Source: Bog-473 sp963719485 (lineage in GTDB: Bacteria; Actinomycetota; Acidimicrobiia; Acidimicrobiales; RAAP-2). Taken from it: 64,000 bases of DNA. The stretch is from positions 2,790,001-2,854,000 of the forward strand of contig OY970387.1 of the NCBI GenBank assembly GCA_963719485.1. The letters are read 5' to 3'. The translations under genes and the position numbers were made by a program. This document shows, in pieces, positions 34,279 to 45,263 of this stretch; the stretch's first letter is position 1; each line of letters begins with the position of its first letter. The notes below the pieces were generated by a model. It was given only the letters and a program-made list of their open reading frames with translations. It had not been told where the DNA came from and did no database searches.

Positions 34279-35025
34279 ATGTCGACGGCAATAACAGATC
34301 ACCCTCGCATTGCGGTCGTGACAGGCGGTTCTGGTGGGATCGGCGGGGAGACCGCCCAGCGTCTCGCACGAGATGGCATGGCGATCGTGGTGGCGTACGC
34401 CGGGCGGAAGGCGCCGGCGGAGGAGGTCGTGACGGCGATCGTCGAGGCAGGAGGCATGGCAACCTCGTTTCAGGCTGACGTCGCCGAGGAGTCCGACGTC
34501 ACCGCTCTGTTCGACGCGGCAGAGCTCAGCTACGGCGGCGTGGATGTCGTCGTCAATGCGGCGGGAATCATGCTGCTTTCCCCGCTCGTCGACCTCGACT
34601 TGGAGGTGCTCGACCGAATGATCCGCATCAACCTGCGTGGCACGTTCGTCGTCGGGCGAGAGGCCGCGCGCCGCGTTCGCCCTGGCGGCGCCATCATCAA
34701 CTTCTCATCGTCCGTGCAGAAGATCGCACGTCCCAGCTACACCGCGTACGCGGCTACAAAGGGGGCTGTCGATGCGATCACGCTGATCCTCGCCAAGGAG
34801 ATGCGGGGTCGTGACGTCACCGTCAACAGCGTGGCGCCTGGCCCCACAGCCACGCCGCTGTTTCTCGAGGGAAAGGATCAGGAGACCCTCGACCGCATGC
34901 GGAGCGAGCCCCCGCTCGAGCGTCTGGGTACACCGGGCGACATCGCCGAAGTCGTCGCGTTCCTTGCTGGACCGGCCCGCTGGATCAATGGCCAGATCAT
35001 CTACCCCAACGGCGGCGTCGTCTGA
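34279..35025 (+). CDS. Short-chain dehydrogenase/reductase (FabG-like)
   Basis: A 248-residue classical SDR: VTGGSGGIGGETAQRLARDG cofactor motif, VVNAAGIM in place of NNAG, catalytic Ser in NFSSSVQKI, Tyr-x-x-x-Lys in YAATKGAV, and PGPTATPLF after strand 6. ATG 34279 has GGAGGTGG eight bases upstream, so the longer frame from 34255 is rejected. A second SDR follows after 58 bases, likely in one transcript. Confidence 0.88.
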   Translation: MSTAITDHPRIAVVTGGSGGIGGETAQRLARDGMAIVVAYAGRKAPAEEVVTAIVEAGGMATSFQADVAEESDVTALFDAAELSYGGVDVVVNAAGIMLLSPLVDLDLEVLDRMIRINLRGTFVVGREAARRVRPGGAIINFSSSVQKIARPSYTAYAATKGAVDAITLILAKEMRGRDVTVNSVAPGPTATPLFLEGKDQETLDRMRSEPPLERLGTPGDIAEVVAFLAGPARWINGQIIYPNGGVV

Positions 35026-35083
35026 CCGGACGGCCGAGTCGCACACAGTCATCTTGTTTCGCCTCAATCCAAAGGAGAGAACC

Positions 35084-35986
35084 ATGTCCGCTAAGCAGGT
35101 CGTTGTCGTTACTGGTGCCTCGAGTGGTTTTGGAGCCATGACGGTAAGAGCGCTTGCCGACACCGGTCACACCGTCTACGCCGGTATGCGCGACATCGCC
35201 GGAAGAAACGCGAAGGCAGCTCAGGAAGCTGCGGACTACTCCAGTGAGCACTCGGTGGACCTGCGTGTGATTGAGATGGATGTCTCACAGCAAACCTCGG
35301 TCGATGCGGCGGTCGAAACCATCATCTCGACCGACGAGCGCCTGGATGTCATCGTCCACAACGCTGGCCACATGGTGCTTGGTCCGCTGGAGTCGTTTAC
35401 TACCGACCAGCTCGCGTCGATCTACGACACCAATGTCCTGTCCACACAGCGCCTCAACCGCGCCGCATTGCCGCACCTCAGGAACCAACGGAACGGACTG
35501 GTCGTCTGGGTGGGTTCAACGAGTACCAGGGGGGGAACCCCGCCGTACCTCGGTCCGTACTTTGCAGCGAAGGCGGCAGAGGACTCACTCGCGGTGACAT
35601 CCGCCGCGGAGCTGGCACGTTTCGGCATCGACACCGTCATCATCGTGCCGGGATCCTTCACGAGGGGTACCAACCATTTCGCCAACGCTGGGCACCCCGA
35701 CGATGTCGACGTCGTGGCTGCGTATGAGCCTCTCTATGGGGGTTTGATGGACCAAGTGTCCAAGAAGCTCGCTGACCTCGCACCGCCGGATCAGGATCCC
35801 GCAGAAGTTGCGCGGGCCATCGTTCGGGTAGTTGGGATGACCAAAGGAACGCGCCCGTTCCGAGTCCACATCGACCCGGCCGACGACGGTGCCGAAACTG
35901 TCAACCGAGTAGGTGATCTGGTTCGACGAGAGTTCTATCGCCGAATCGATCTCGATGACCTGCTTGCGCCAACCGCTTCTGGCTGA
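35084..35986 (+). CDS. Short-chain dehydrogenase/reductase
   Basis: A 300-residue SDR starting at an ATG with AAAGGAGAG upstream. The cofactor motif is VTGASSGFGAMTVRALADTG, HNAGHMVLGP replaces NNAG, the Ser lies in WVGSTSTRGG, and the Tyr-x-x-x-Lys in YFAAKAAE. The long C-terminal part after PGSFTRGTNHF resembles the group acting on bulky or steroid-like substrates. It is the second gene of an SDR pair behind the LuxR-type regulator. Confidence 0.87.
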   Translation: MSAKQVVVVTGASSGFGAMTVRALADTGHTVYAGMRDIAGRNAKAAQEAADYSSEHSVDLRVIEMDVSQQTSVDAAVETIISTDERLDVIVHNAGHMVLGPLESFTTDQLASIYDTNVLSTQRLNRAALPHLRNQRNGLVVWVGSTSTRGGTPPYLGPYFAAKAAEDSLAVTSAAELARFGIDTVIIVPGSFTRGTNHFANAGHPDDVDVVAAYEPLYGGLMDQVSKKLADLAPPDQDPAEVARAIVRVVGMTKGTRPFRVHIDPADDGAETVNRVGDLVRREFYRRIDLDDLLAPTASG

Positions 35987-36069
35987 TTGCTCTTCACCTC
36001 GATAGGACAGCGCCGCGGGAGCTCACCGTCGTTCGCTTCGCGGCGGGATGAAGCCGCAGGAGGTAAGAG

Positions 36070-38271
<2,202 letters not shown>

Positions 38272-38370
38272 GTGTGTCTCTTCTCCTTGCTCGCTGTTTC
38301 AACTGATGACCTGGTTGCTCTTGACGTTGACGACCCTGGCGCCAGGGCTGTCGTGTTCCGCTCGTCTCTG

Positions 38371-38757
38371 CTACGTGTTCGCCTTCCGGGGCAGATGCAA
38401 CTGTCCTCGCCGCGGTACCTCAGGGACACCCGTCCCCGTGGATGTCCTCGGCTTCGTCCACCCCGGAGCCGGAGTCGCCGCTGGCCACCCGATCCGGGCG
38501 ACCGGCGCGGTCGTCGGCCTGCGGCCGTCCTGCTTCATCGGGTCGCCGTGGGCGAGCTCGTGCTTCGCCACGACCGCGATCATGCGGCGGTACGCGTCCA
38601 CCGTGGCGGGCGCCGGGCCCCCCCACCGTTCGCTTGCGGCCGCCTCCAATCGCGTCGCCCCCCGGCCGGGTCCAGGGAAGACCTGGGCATCGATCTCTTC
38701 GAACGCCCTGGTGGCGGCCGTCACCCTGTCCGAGCCCGGCTCCTCGTCATCGCTCAT
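38371..38757 (-). CDS. Hypothetical protein upstream of katG
   Basis: A 128-codon frame starting at an ATG with GGGAGGAGG upstream. The first 80 residues (VTAATRAFEEIDAQVFPGPG, then AAASERWGGPAPATVDAYRR) are plausible protein, the rest is Pro/Thr/Arg-rich. No family recognised. It lies between the regulator's promoter region and katG on the katG strand, 99 bases before katG, so it would be the first gene of that transcript. Confidence 0.45.
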   Translation of the reverse strand: MSDDEEPGSDRVTAATRAFEEIDAQVFPGPGRGATRLEAAASERWGGPAPATVDAYRRMIAVVAKHELAHGDPMKQDGRRPTTAPVARIGWPAATPAPGWTKPRTSTGTGVPEVPRRGQLHLPRKANT

Positions 38758-38860
38758 GACCGCCTCCTCCCGCCGTGTTCTGACGTCCTGGCACGGTGCT
38801 GACTAGCTCCTGCATCCCATCGGCTTCCTGTCGGCGTCCTTCCCGGCTCCTGAGTCACCT

Positions 38861-38908
38861 TAGGACTGGACCTAGAATCATTCAAGAGTTACGGGAGACC
38901 CAGTCTTA
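38861..38908. promoter_or_regulatory. Putative Fur/PerR-type operator region
   Basis: GAATCATTC (38875-38883) is a perfect odd palindrome of the kind bound by Fur/PerR proteins. It is bracketed by an imperfect inverted repeat, TAGGACTGG (38861-38869) and CCAGTCTTA (38899-38907, 8 of 9 pairing). The site lies just before the Fur-family start and upstream of the katG-side transcript. Confidence 0.4.
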
Positions 38909-38911
38909 GAG

Positions 38912-39358
38912 ATGCTTGCTGGTATACATGGGACTGTGACCTCGACGCCGCTTCTCGAGCGCCTCCGAGCGAAGGACTGGCGATTGACGCCGCAGCGACG
39001 GGTCATCGCCGAGGTAATGGGAGGTGACAACGTCCACCTCACCGCAGAAGAGGTGCTCGAGCGAGCGCGGGAGCGTCTCCCAGAGGTGAGCCTGGCGACG
39101 GTCTACAACGCGCTCAACGAGCTGGTGTCGATGGGCGAGGTCCAGCAGGTCGATGCCGGTAGCGGGCCCACGCGCTACGACCCCAACACCGAGGACGGCC
39201 ATCACCATCTGGTCTGTCTCAAGTGCGGTGAGCTGCGCGATGTGCATCCGCAAGGACTTGAGGCGCTTGAGTTGCCACGCCCGCAGCGCTTCGGTTACCG
39301 GATCGTCAACCGCGAAGTCCTCTTCCAGGGGTACTGCAGCGACTGCGGCTGGCCGTAG
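38912..39358 (+). CDS. Fur-family transcriptional regulator (FurA/PerR-like)
   Basis: A 148-residue metal-dependent repressor. The winged helix is LRAKDWRLTPQRRVIAEVM to VSLATVYNALNELVSMGEV; the dimer domain has the metal-binding EDGHHHLVCLKCGELRDV and the C-terminal CSDCGWP, giving two CxxC pairs for structural zinc. The HHH cluster and the Asp/His set fit peroxide- or iron-sensing members. Divergent to katG, so a peroxide-responsive role is likely. A GTG at 38936 is an alternative start nearer to the conserved N-terminus. Confidence 0.87.
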   Translation: MLAGIHGTVTSTPLLERLRAKDWRLTPQRRVIAEVMGGDNVHLTAEEVLERARERLPEVSLATVYNALNELVSMGEVQQVDAGSGPTRYDPNTEDGHHHLVCLKCGELRDVHPQGLEALELPRPQRFGYRIVNREVLFQGYCSDCGWP

Positions 39359-39396
39359 GCGCTGAAGCTCAGCTTCTGAGGACCGAGGGTCTCGGG

Positions 39397-40521
39397 GTGG
39401 GCGGCAGTCGACCGGAACGGTCTGGCGCAGTGAGGGGGACCGGCGATCGGACGCTGCCAACCCCCCGGGCCTTCCGGCCACCCGGGCTCCACCGAATCAC
39501 CGCACGACCCGACGTATGGGTTGACGAGGCCGGCGATTTCGTGGAAGAGCCGGCTGTCCTCGAACGATTACAGCGGCTGGCGATTCCACCTGCGTGGGAG
39601 GATGTCTGGGCGTCCACCGACGCCAATACGTCGGTGCAGGCGACAGGCGTCGATCAGCGCGGTCGCACGCAGTACCGATATTCTCCCGCCGCCCAACGCC
39701 TTGCCAGCGACTACAAATTCGCCCGCATGACGCTCTTCGCTGCGGCCATTCCTGAGTTACGCCTTCAGGTCGCGCGCGACATCGCTCGATACCGCCGGGA
39801 CCCGTTCGACGCACGTGTCGTGACCGCCGCCATCGTCAGGCTTCTAGAGCGGGGGCTGCTTCGCGTTGGCAATGACCGGTATGCCCGAGACAATCACACC
39901 TACGGACTTACAACGCTTCAACGCAACCACGTCGAGACGCATGGTTCGACCATCACTTTCCATTTCATCGGTAAGGAACACCTCCCTCATACTGTGACAG
40001 TTCAGGACCAGGCGACGGCCAAGGTTGTCGATGCGCTTGTCACAGCCGCGGGCAACGATGCGCAGCCGATCTTTACCGTCACGGGCGAACACGGAACGCA
40101 TCACGTGACGAGTGCCGCTGTGAACGCCTACCTCCATGCCCATACCCAAGCGCCGGCGAGCGCCAAGGTGTTCCGAACTTGGGGCGCGACGGTTGCCGCA
40201 GTTGCGGTGCTTGCTGGCGCCGAGGCCCCAGGTGACGTATCGGCGAGGTCGCGGGAGCGCCTCGCCGTCGGTGCGGCGGCGGCTTTGCTGGGCGACACGG
40301 CATCCGTCACCCGGTCTTCGTACATCCATCCTGCCTGGATCGACGTGGGCCGCTCTGACGTGGTGGCCGCTGCGGTCGCCGAGTCCTCTGATCGCCTTGG
40401 CACGCGTGCTGTAGGAAGCCTTTTCACCGATCCAGCAGTCCAGGCAGCGGTCCTTGACGGAATCACCGATGCGAACACCGACGTTGTCGCTCGAGATGAA
40501 AATCGGGGTACGAGACCGTGA
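39397..40521 (+). CDS. Type IB DNA topoisomerase
   Basis: A 374-residue poxvirus-like topoisomerase IB that relaxes supercoils through a 3'-phosphotyrosyl intermediate. The catalytic Tyr309 is in TRSSYIHPAW; the other active-site residues are in LRVGNDRYARDNHTYGLTTL and the KVFRTWGATVAA segment. The N-terminal DNA-binding part has IPPAWEDVWASTDANTSVQA, then TGVDQRGRTQYRYS. Some 25 residues before FRPPGLHRI are poorly conserved, so a later start is possible. Bacterial IB enzymes are accessory and often found in mobile or stress regions. Confidence 0.9.
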   Translation: MGGSRPERSGAVRGTGDRTLPTPRAFRPPGLHRITARPDVWVDEAGDFVEEPAVLERLQRLAIPPAWEDVWASTDANTSVQATGVDQRGRTQYRYSPAAQRLASDYKFARMTLFAAAIPELRLQVARDIARYRRDPFDARVVTAAIVRLLERGLLRVGNDRYARDNHTYGLTTLQRNHVETHGSTITFHFIGKEHLPHTVTVQDQATAKVVDALVTAAGNDAQPIFTVTGEHGTHHVTSAAVNAYLHAHTQAPASAKVFRTWGATVAAVAVLAGAEAPGDVSARSRERLAVGAAAALLGDTASVTRSSYIHPAWIDVGRSDVVAAAVAESSDRLGTRAVGSLFTDPAVQAAVLDGITDANTDVVARDENRGTRP

Positions 40522-40564
40522 AAGCCTTCTGAGACTCCACGGAGGAGACATCGGATTGCCTGAT

Positions 40565-41434
40565 CTACTCCGGCGTGTCGGCTGGGAGTTCTATCGGGAA
40601 GGGTTCGCTGAAGTCGGCGGATCGGCTCACGTCGCTCCATCTGCGGTCTTCGGCGAGGAGTTGCTCGTCGAGACGGATCGAGCCTTCGACGGCGTTGACC
40701 CCAAGAGGCAGGTGGTCGGGGATGTCTCGGCGCTTGGCGACCTGAACGAGGATCGCAGCGGCTCGTACCGGGTCGCCTGCGGGTCCATCGTTGCTTTGCC
40801 GGACGCGGCTGTTCATGGCGCCGACAGTTGGGGCGTAGGCCTCGGGGATGTCGTGGACAGTCATCGATGAGCCGGCCCAGTCGGTCCGAAAGCCGCTTGG
40901 CTCGACGACCATGACCTTCACACCGAAAGGCACGGTCTCCGCCCGCAGCACCCGGCTGAAGCCGTCGATCGCGAACTTGGCGGCCTGGTACGACGCAATC
41001 CCTGGAGAGCCGCCGACTCGTCCGCCGACCGACGAGACTTGCATGAAGAGGCCGCCTCCTTGCTCCCGGAGGAGCGGGATCGCCGCTTTGGAGACGTGGT
41101 AAACGCCCCAGAAGTTGGTCTCGAACTGAGCGCGGAAGTCCTCGTCGTCAGTCGTCTCGATGGCCGAGACGTTGGCGTAGCCGGCGTTGTTGACGATGAC
41201 GTCAAGTCGGCCGAAGTGGCGGTGGGCCTGCCCGACGGCTGAACGAGCCGCTTCGGAATCGGTGACATCCAAACCGATGGCGTGGATCTGCTCGCCGTAT
41301 TCGACGACCAGGTCTTCGAGCTGCGCTGGCTGGCGGGCGGTCGCGGCGACGAGGTCGCCGGCGTCCAGGGCGGCCCGGACGAGAGCGCGGCCCAGGCCAC
41401 GTGAGGAGCCGGTCACGAACCAGATCTGTTCCAT
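40565..41434 (-). CDS. Short-chain dehydrogenase/reductase
   Basis: A 289-residue SDR: VTGSSRGLGRALVRAALDAG cofactor motif, ATARQPAQL pointing to NADP, NNAGYAN, Ser in MQVSSVGGRV, Tyr-x-x-x-Lys in YQAAKFAI, and the long C-terminal region typical of the 17-beta-hydroxysteroid dehydrogenase-like group. Its start codon is only ten bases from a 13-base perfect palindrome, so it is probably under a TetR-type repressor encoded elsewhere. It is convergent with the topoisomerase gene. Confidence 0.87.
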   Translation of the reverse strand: MEQIWFVTGSSRGLGRALVRAALDAGDLVAATARQPAQLEDLVVEYGEQIHAIGLDVTDSEAARSAVGQAHRHFGRLDVIVNNAGYANVSAIETTDDEDFRAQFETNFWGVYHVSKAAIPLLREQGGGLFMQVSSVGGRVGGSPGIASYQAAKFAIDGFSRVLRAETVPFGVKVMVVEPSGFRTDWAGSSMTVHDIPEAYAPTVGAMNSRVRQSNDGPAGDPVRAAAILVQVAKRRDIPDHLPLGVNAVEGSIRLDEQLLAEDRRWSDVSRSADFSEPFPIELPADTPE

Positions 41435-41443
41435 AGCTCTAGT

Positions 41444-41456
41444 ACAACACTGTTGT
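41444..41456. promoter_or_regulatory. ACAACA-C-TGTTGT palindrome before an SDR gene
   Basis: A perfect 6+1+6 palindrome, the type of site bound by TetR-family repressors, lies 10 bases upstream of the SDR start at 41434. No TetR gene is present in the window. If this is an operator, it would overlap the -10 region or the transcript start. Confidence 0.4.
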
Positions 41457-41781
41457 CCGACTCATGCGGCCCTCGTCGTTTCCACATCGGTCGCTCACCC
41501 AATCCCACGTCACCTTGGGAGCAGGCGGTCCCACCTCTGCATTGGGGCCATCCTCTCCGGCGAGGTCGACGCACTTCCTCGGCTTCTGGCGGACCGCTCG
41601 AGTTGTGAAATCGCCTCGATGCTGCTGATGCCGGAAATTGCAACGAACTCGGTAGCGACAAAGGGGTCGAGCGCCGTCGTCGCTCCAATGAAACTGCTGT
41701 TCAGAGCCAGATATGTGCGTGACTCTGGTCTCTGACACCGGTCCGATGATGGCCCGTATCCACTGCCAATAGTGTGACGAA
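41457..41781. other. Intergenic region without a clear gene
   Basis: About 325 bases between the SDR and the adenylate kinase. A plus-strand frame contains GAILSGEVDALPRLLADRSS, which faintly resembles the C-terminal SnoaL-like part of some sigma factors, but it has no start and no continuation, so I treat the region as non-coding or decayed. Confidence 0.3.
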
Positions 41782-42369
41782 ATGCGACTTCTGTTGGTGG
41801 CTTATCCCGGTGCCGGAAAGGGCACCCAGGCGACGAAGTTGGCCGTTCACTACGGAATCGCGCAGTTGTCCAGCGGCGAGTTGTTGCGAGCTGAGGTAGC
41901 CCGCGGCACACGGATTGGGAAGGTTGCAACCGACTACCTCAGGCGCGGTGATCTCGTACCGGATGAGATCGTCTTCGAAATATTGTCGGCACCCCTTCTC
42001 GAAGCGGCCACCAACGGTGGCTACGTGCTCGATGGATTCCCGAGGACGCTGCGGCAGGCAGAAGTGGCCTACTCGGTCGCGCAGGAGATCAAAGATGTCG
42101 AGCTTCAAGCCGTCGTGTATCTCAGAGTCGGTCATGACGAGTTGCTCAGGCGACTTCGAGCCGGCAAGGACCGAGATGGACGGACGGACGACGATGAGAT
42201 CACGGTCCTCCACCGTTTCAAAGTATTTGAGACTCAGACCGAACCGCTCCTCGACTTCTACTCCCGCCGCGGAATACTGCTTGAGATCAACGGCGAGCAG
42301 CCTGTCGGGGACGTGTTCGGTGACATCACGACCGCCGTGGACAACCTTCACATCTCGCCGCAGCGGTAG
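41782..42369 (+). CDS. Adenylate kinase-family nucleoside monophosphate kinase
   Basis: A 195-residue P-loop kinase of the adenylate kinase type (AMP + ATP to 2 ADP). Walker A is AYPGAGKGTQ, the NMP-binding part is LSSGELLRAEVARGT (Ser-Ser in place of the usual Ser-Thr, Glu in place of Asp), and LDGFPRTLRQAE is canonical. The lid is the short form without zinc cysteines (AGKDRDGRTDDDE). It is not in a ribosomal-protein operon, where the housekeeping gene would be expected, so it is probably a second copy. Two genes follow with small gaps (SnoaL-like, GH15). Confidence 0.85.
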   Translation: MRLLLVAYPGAGKGTQATKLAVHYGIAQLSSGELLRAEVARGTRIGKVATDYLRRGDLVPDEIVFEILSAPLLEAATNGGYVLDGFPRTLRQAEVAYSVAQEIKDVELQAVVYLRVGHDELLRRLRAGKDRDGRTDDDEITVLHRFKVFETQTEPLLDFYSRRGILLEINGEQPVGDVFGDITTAVDNLHISPQR

Positions 42370-42405
42370 CTCGGACCACGCATTTGGAGTGAAAGGATTG
42401 GAGTC

Positions 42406-42819
42406 ATGCCGGATTCTCGCGTCACGGTGGCAGCCGACTTTTTTCAGAAGCTGTTTGGAGGCAATATTGCAGCCGCCTCCGACCTGCTCGACCCTCAGGT
42501 CGTGGACGTGGTACCCGGAACGCACCCACCTTCGGGCGTCTTTCAGGGTGCTCAAGCAGTTGCGTCGCACCTTTCGACGTTTCTTCGACTCACAGAAGAT
42601 CCAATCGATGTCCTCGAATGGGAGGACTGGATGGCTGGGGTCGACAATGTTGCCGGGCTTGCGAAGATCCACCTGCAACGCGAAGGCCAGCATCACGATT
42701 TCCGGGTCATCTTTCTTGTCTCGGTGACAGGAGAGGGTGGACGACAACGGATATCAAGAATCGAATCCTTTTACAGCGATCAAGCAGCATTTGACCGCTT
42801 CTTCTCGGTCGACCCATAG
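42406..42819 (+). CDS. SnoaL/NTF2-like protein
   Basis: A 137-residue cone-shaped alpha+beta protein of the SnoaL-like (nuclear transport factor 2) fold: VAADFFQKLFGGNIAAASDL helix pair, VFQGAQAVASHLSTFLRL, and strand HDFRVIFLVSVTGEG. The family covers small ligand-binding proteins and isomerase-like enzymes; no catalytic set is recognisable. AAAGGATTGGAG precedes the ATG. It sits between adenylate kinase and a GH15 gene. Confidence 0.75.
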   Translation: MPDSRVTVAADFFQKLFGGNIAAASDLLDPQVVDVVPGTHPPSGVFQGAQAVASHLSTFLRLTEDPIDVLEWEDWMAGVDNVAGLAKIHLQREGQHHDFRVIFLVSVTGEGGRQRISRIESFYSDQAAFDRFFSVDP

Positions 42820-42858
42820 CCTGGCGTCGACCCGGGGACTGAGTCCAGAGGAGGGGCA

Positions 42859-44700
42859 ATGCCCTCAAAGATCGAGGACTACGCCATCATCGGCGACACG
42901 AAAACCGTCGCCCTCGTCGACCGCACCGGGTCCATCGACTGGTGGTGCGCGCCGCGAATCGATTCCGCCGCCGCCTTCGCGGCGCTCCTCGGCGACGCCG
43001 GCAATGGACGGTGGCTGATCGCTCCGAAGGGCGAGGTGACCAAGGTCACCCGCCAGTACGAACCGGAGACCTTGATTCTCCACACGATCTTCCAGACGTC
43101 AACCGGCTCGGTATCGGTGTACGACTTCATGCCACCGTACGACGGCCACTCGATGATTCACCGCATTGTCGAGGCCGGAGAAGGCACCGTCGAGATGCAA
43201 ATGGAACTGATCGTGCGGTACGAGTATGGCGCGATCACGCCGTGGGCCACAGCGACCGGTGATGGCCTGGTCCTCGTCGCCGGCCGCGACGGCCTCCGCC
43301 TGCACAGCCCCGTCCGTCTCGTTGGCAATGACAACACCACCGTTGCCTCCTTCTCCGTCTCGGGCGACACACGGCGCTCCTTCTCACTCACCTGGTTCCC
43401 CTCCGAGACCCACGCCCCGCTTCCCCTCGACAGCCTCGCCGCCCGCAACCACACGCGGCACTACTGGCACAACTGGGTTGGGCGCTGCACCTATACCGGA
43501 GGCTCGCGCGACTTGGTCGTCCGTTCACTGATCACCCTGAAGGCACTCACCTACGAGCCCAGCGGTGCGGTCTGCGCGGCGGCGACGACCTCGCTCCCCG
43601 AGACCATCGGGGGCAACCGCAACTGGGACTACCGCTATTCGTGGCTCCGGGACTCGACCTTCACCCTTCACGCCCTCTTGGTCTCGGGGTACACCGCCGA
43701 AGCGGCAGCGTGGGTGGGCTGGCTCCGGCGCGCCGTCGCGGGGACGCCCGGGGAGATGCAGATCATGTACGGGGTCGACGGAGAACGGATGCTCCCCGAG
43801 TTCGAGCTTCCCTTCCTTTCGGGCTATGAGGGATCGACGCCCGTCCGCATCGGCAACCAAGCGGTGCTCCAGCTTCAGCTCGACGTGTACGGCGAGGTCC
43901 TCGACTCCGCCATCACGTACTGGCGAAGCCCCATCCCGAAAGAGTCCAACGTATCGCCGGGTCAGGTGGTGGCGATTCTCGATCACCTCGAGACAGTGTG
44001 GCGCGAGCCCGACAACGGGATCTGGGAGGTCCGCGGCCCGCGGCGGCACTTCACCCACTCGAAGGTCATGGCCTGGGTGGCCTTCGACCGCGCCGTCACG
44101 TTGGCGGAGGGTGGCATCTTGCCGAAGGCACCGATGGACCATTGGCGGCAACTGCGGGACGAAATCCACGCGGAGGTGTGCGACAAGGGCTTCGAGCCTG
44201 ACCTCAACTCCTTCACCCAGTACTACGGCTCGAAGCTGCTTGACGCGAGCCTGCTCATGCTCGCAACTGTCGGCTTCTTGCCGCCCGATGACCCGCGCAT
44301 CGTCGGCACCATCGAGGCGATTCAGAAGGGGCTCGTCACCGACGGCTTCGTCCGCCGGTACCAGACCGACACCGACGAGGATGTCGACGGCCTGAAAGGA
44401 ACCGAGGGCGCCTTTTTGATGACGAGCTTCTGGCTCGCCGACAACCTCGTGTTGCTCGGACGCCACGACGAGGCAAGAGAGATGTTCGAGCGGCTCTCTG
44501 CGCTCTGCAACGATGTTGGCCTCCTTTCCGAGGAGTACGACCCAAAGGCGGATCGCCAGCTCGGGAACTTCCCGCAAGCCTTTTCACACGTCGCCCTGAT
44601 CAATACCGCCGCCAACCTCTCATTGGCCGAGCAGGCCCCCTCGGTAATGCGCAGTCGCCGTCACGGTCTGCCCCGGCAGGGGAGCGCTCCAGCAGGCTGA
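42859..44700 (+). CDS. Glycoside hydrolase family 15 protein (trehalase/glucoamylase type)
   Basis: A 613-residue two-domain GH15 enzyme: N-terminal beta-sandwich (IEDYAIIGDTKTVALVDRTG to DFMPP) and C-terminal (alpha/alpha)6 barrel. Characteristic pieces are NWDYRYSWLRDSTFTLHALL, the general acid Glu in DNGIWEVRG and the general base Glu in LLSEEYDP. Actinobacterial members with this layout often hydrolyse trehalose; glucoamylase activity cannot be excluded. No signal peptide, so it acts in the cytoplasm. AGAGGAGGGG precedes the ATG. Confidence 0.92.
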   Translation: MPSKIEDYAIIGDTKTVALVDRTGSIDWWCAPRIDSAAAFAALLGDAGNGRWLIAPKGEVTKVTRQYEPETLILHTIFQTSTGSVSVYDFMPPYDGHSMIHRIVEAGEGTVEMQMELIVRYEYGAITPWATATGDGLVLVAGRDGLRLHSPVRLVGNDNTTVASFSVSGDTRRSFSLTWFPSETHAPLPLDSLAARNHTRHYWHNWVGRCTYTGGSRDLVVRSLITLKALTYEPSGAVCAAATTSLPETIGGNRNWDYRYSWLRDSTFTLHALLVSGYTAEAAAWVGWLRRAVAGTPGEMQIMYGVDGERMLPEFELPFLSGYEGSTPVRIGNQAVLQLQLDVYGEVLDSAITYWRSPIPKESNVSPGQVVAILDHLETVWREPDNGIWEVRGPRRHFTHSKVMAWVAFDRAVTLAEGGILPKAPMDHWRQLRDEIHAEVCDKGFEPDLNSFTQYYGSKLLDASLLMLATVGFLPPDDPRIVGTIEAIQKGLVTDGFVRRYQTDTDEDVDGLKGTEGAFLMTSFWLADNLVLLGRHDEAREMFERLSALCNDVGLLSEEYDPKADRQLGNFPQAFSHVALINTAANLSLAEQAPSVMRSRRHGLPRQGSAPAG

Positions 44701-44718
44701 TCAACCGCGCCGTCCAGA

Positions 44719-44756
44719 AGTATAGACAATCAATATAGATGCTCTATACTTGTTCC
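44719..44756 (+). promoter_or_regulatory. Leaderless promoter with inverted repeat before marR
   Basis: TAGACA (44723-44728) and TATACT (44745-44750) are 16 bases apart, and the ATG of the MarR gene starts six bases after the -10, so the transcript would be leaderless or nearly so. AGTATAG (44719-44725) and CTATACT (44744-44750) form a perfect 7-base inverted repeat that covers both promoter boxes, a natural MarR operator. Confidence 0.6.
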
Positions 44757-45263
44757 ATGGACTCGAAACGTGCTGCGTCAGGGACGTCGAACACCGAGAG
44801 CTCGATGGCGATCGGCAAAATCCTGCATGGTCTGTATGCAGCTTCGATAAGGCGCTTGCCGCGTGACATGAGTCTCACTGCCCTGTCGACACTGTCCACC
44901 TTGGACCGAACCGGGCCTCGTCGTATTACGGACCTGGCCACGGTCGAGGGCGTGACCCAGCCTTCGATGACCACCCTCGTGAGTGCCTTGGAGCGATCAG
45001 AGTTTGTCGAACGGCTCACGGACCCGACTGACAAGCGGGTGGTCTTGGTCGCCATTACCGCCGGTGGATCACGCTACGTCCGAGCCCGTCGTCGCGCTGG
45101 CGCGGAGGCGGTGGCTCTGTTGATCGACAAACTTCCACTCGAGGAAATCCAAGCTCTGGCGGCCGCATCGACCGCTCTCAGGCACCTCCTCGAACTCGAC
45201 GAGGAACAGCGAGACTCGGCCGGCTCGCAGGTGGACCAACGTTCCGATCGAGGAGCGCGATGA
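44757..45263 (+). CDS. MarR-family transcriptional regulator
   Basis: A 168-residue winged-helix repressor. The HTH is LTALSTLSTLDRTGPRRITD, LATVEGVTQPSMTTLVSALE, and the wing is LERSEFVERLTDPTDKRVVL, which is the conserved MarR core with the D-x-R-D-x-R-type wing in altered form (DPTDKR). It overlaps the following MFS gene as ATGA, so the two are translationally coupled, and it probably represses itself and the transporter through the repeat at 44719-44750. Confidence 0.9.
   Translation: MDSKRAASGTSNTESSMAIGKILHGLYAASIRRLPRDMSLTALSTLSTLDRTGPRRITDLATVEGVTQPSMTTLVSALERSEFVERLTDPTDKRVVLVAITAGGSRYVRARRRAGAEAVALLIDKLPLEEIQALAAASTALRHLLELDEEQRDSAGSQVDQRSDRGAR

Noticed and set aside
41457..41735. 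Plus-strand frame with GEVDALPRLLAD as a sigma-factor C-terminal remnant
   Set aside because: Only about 15 residues look familiar, and neither the rest of the domain nor a start can be found.
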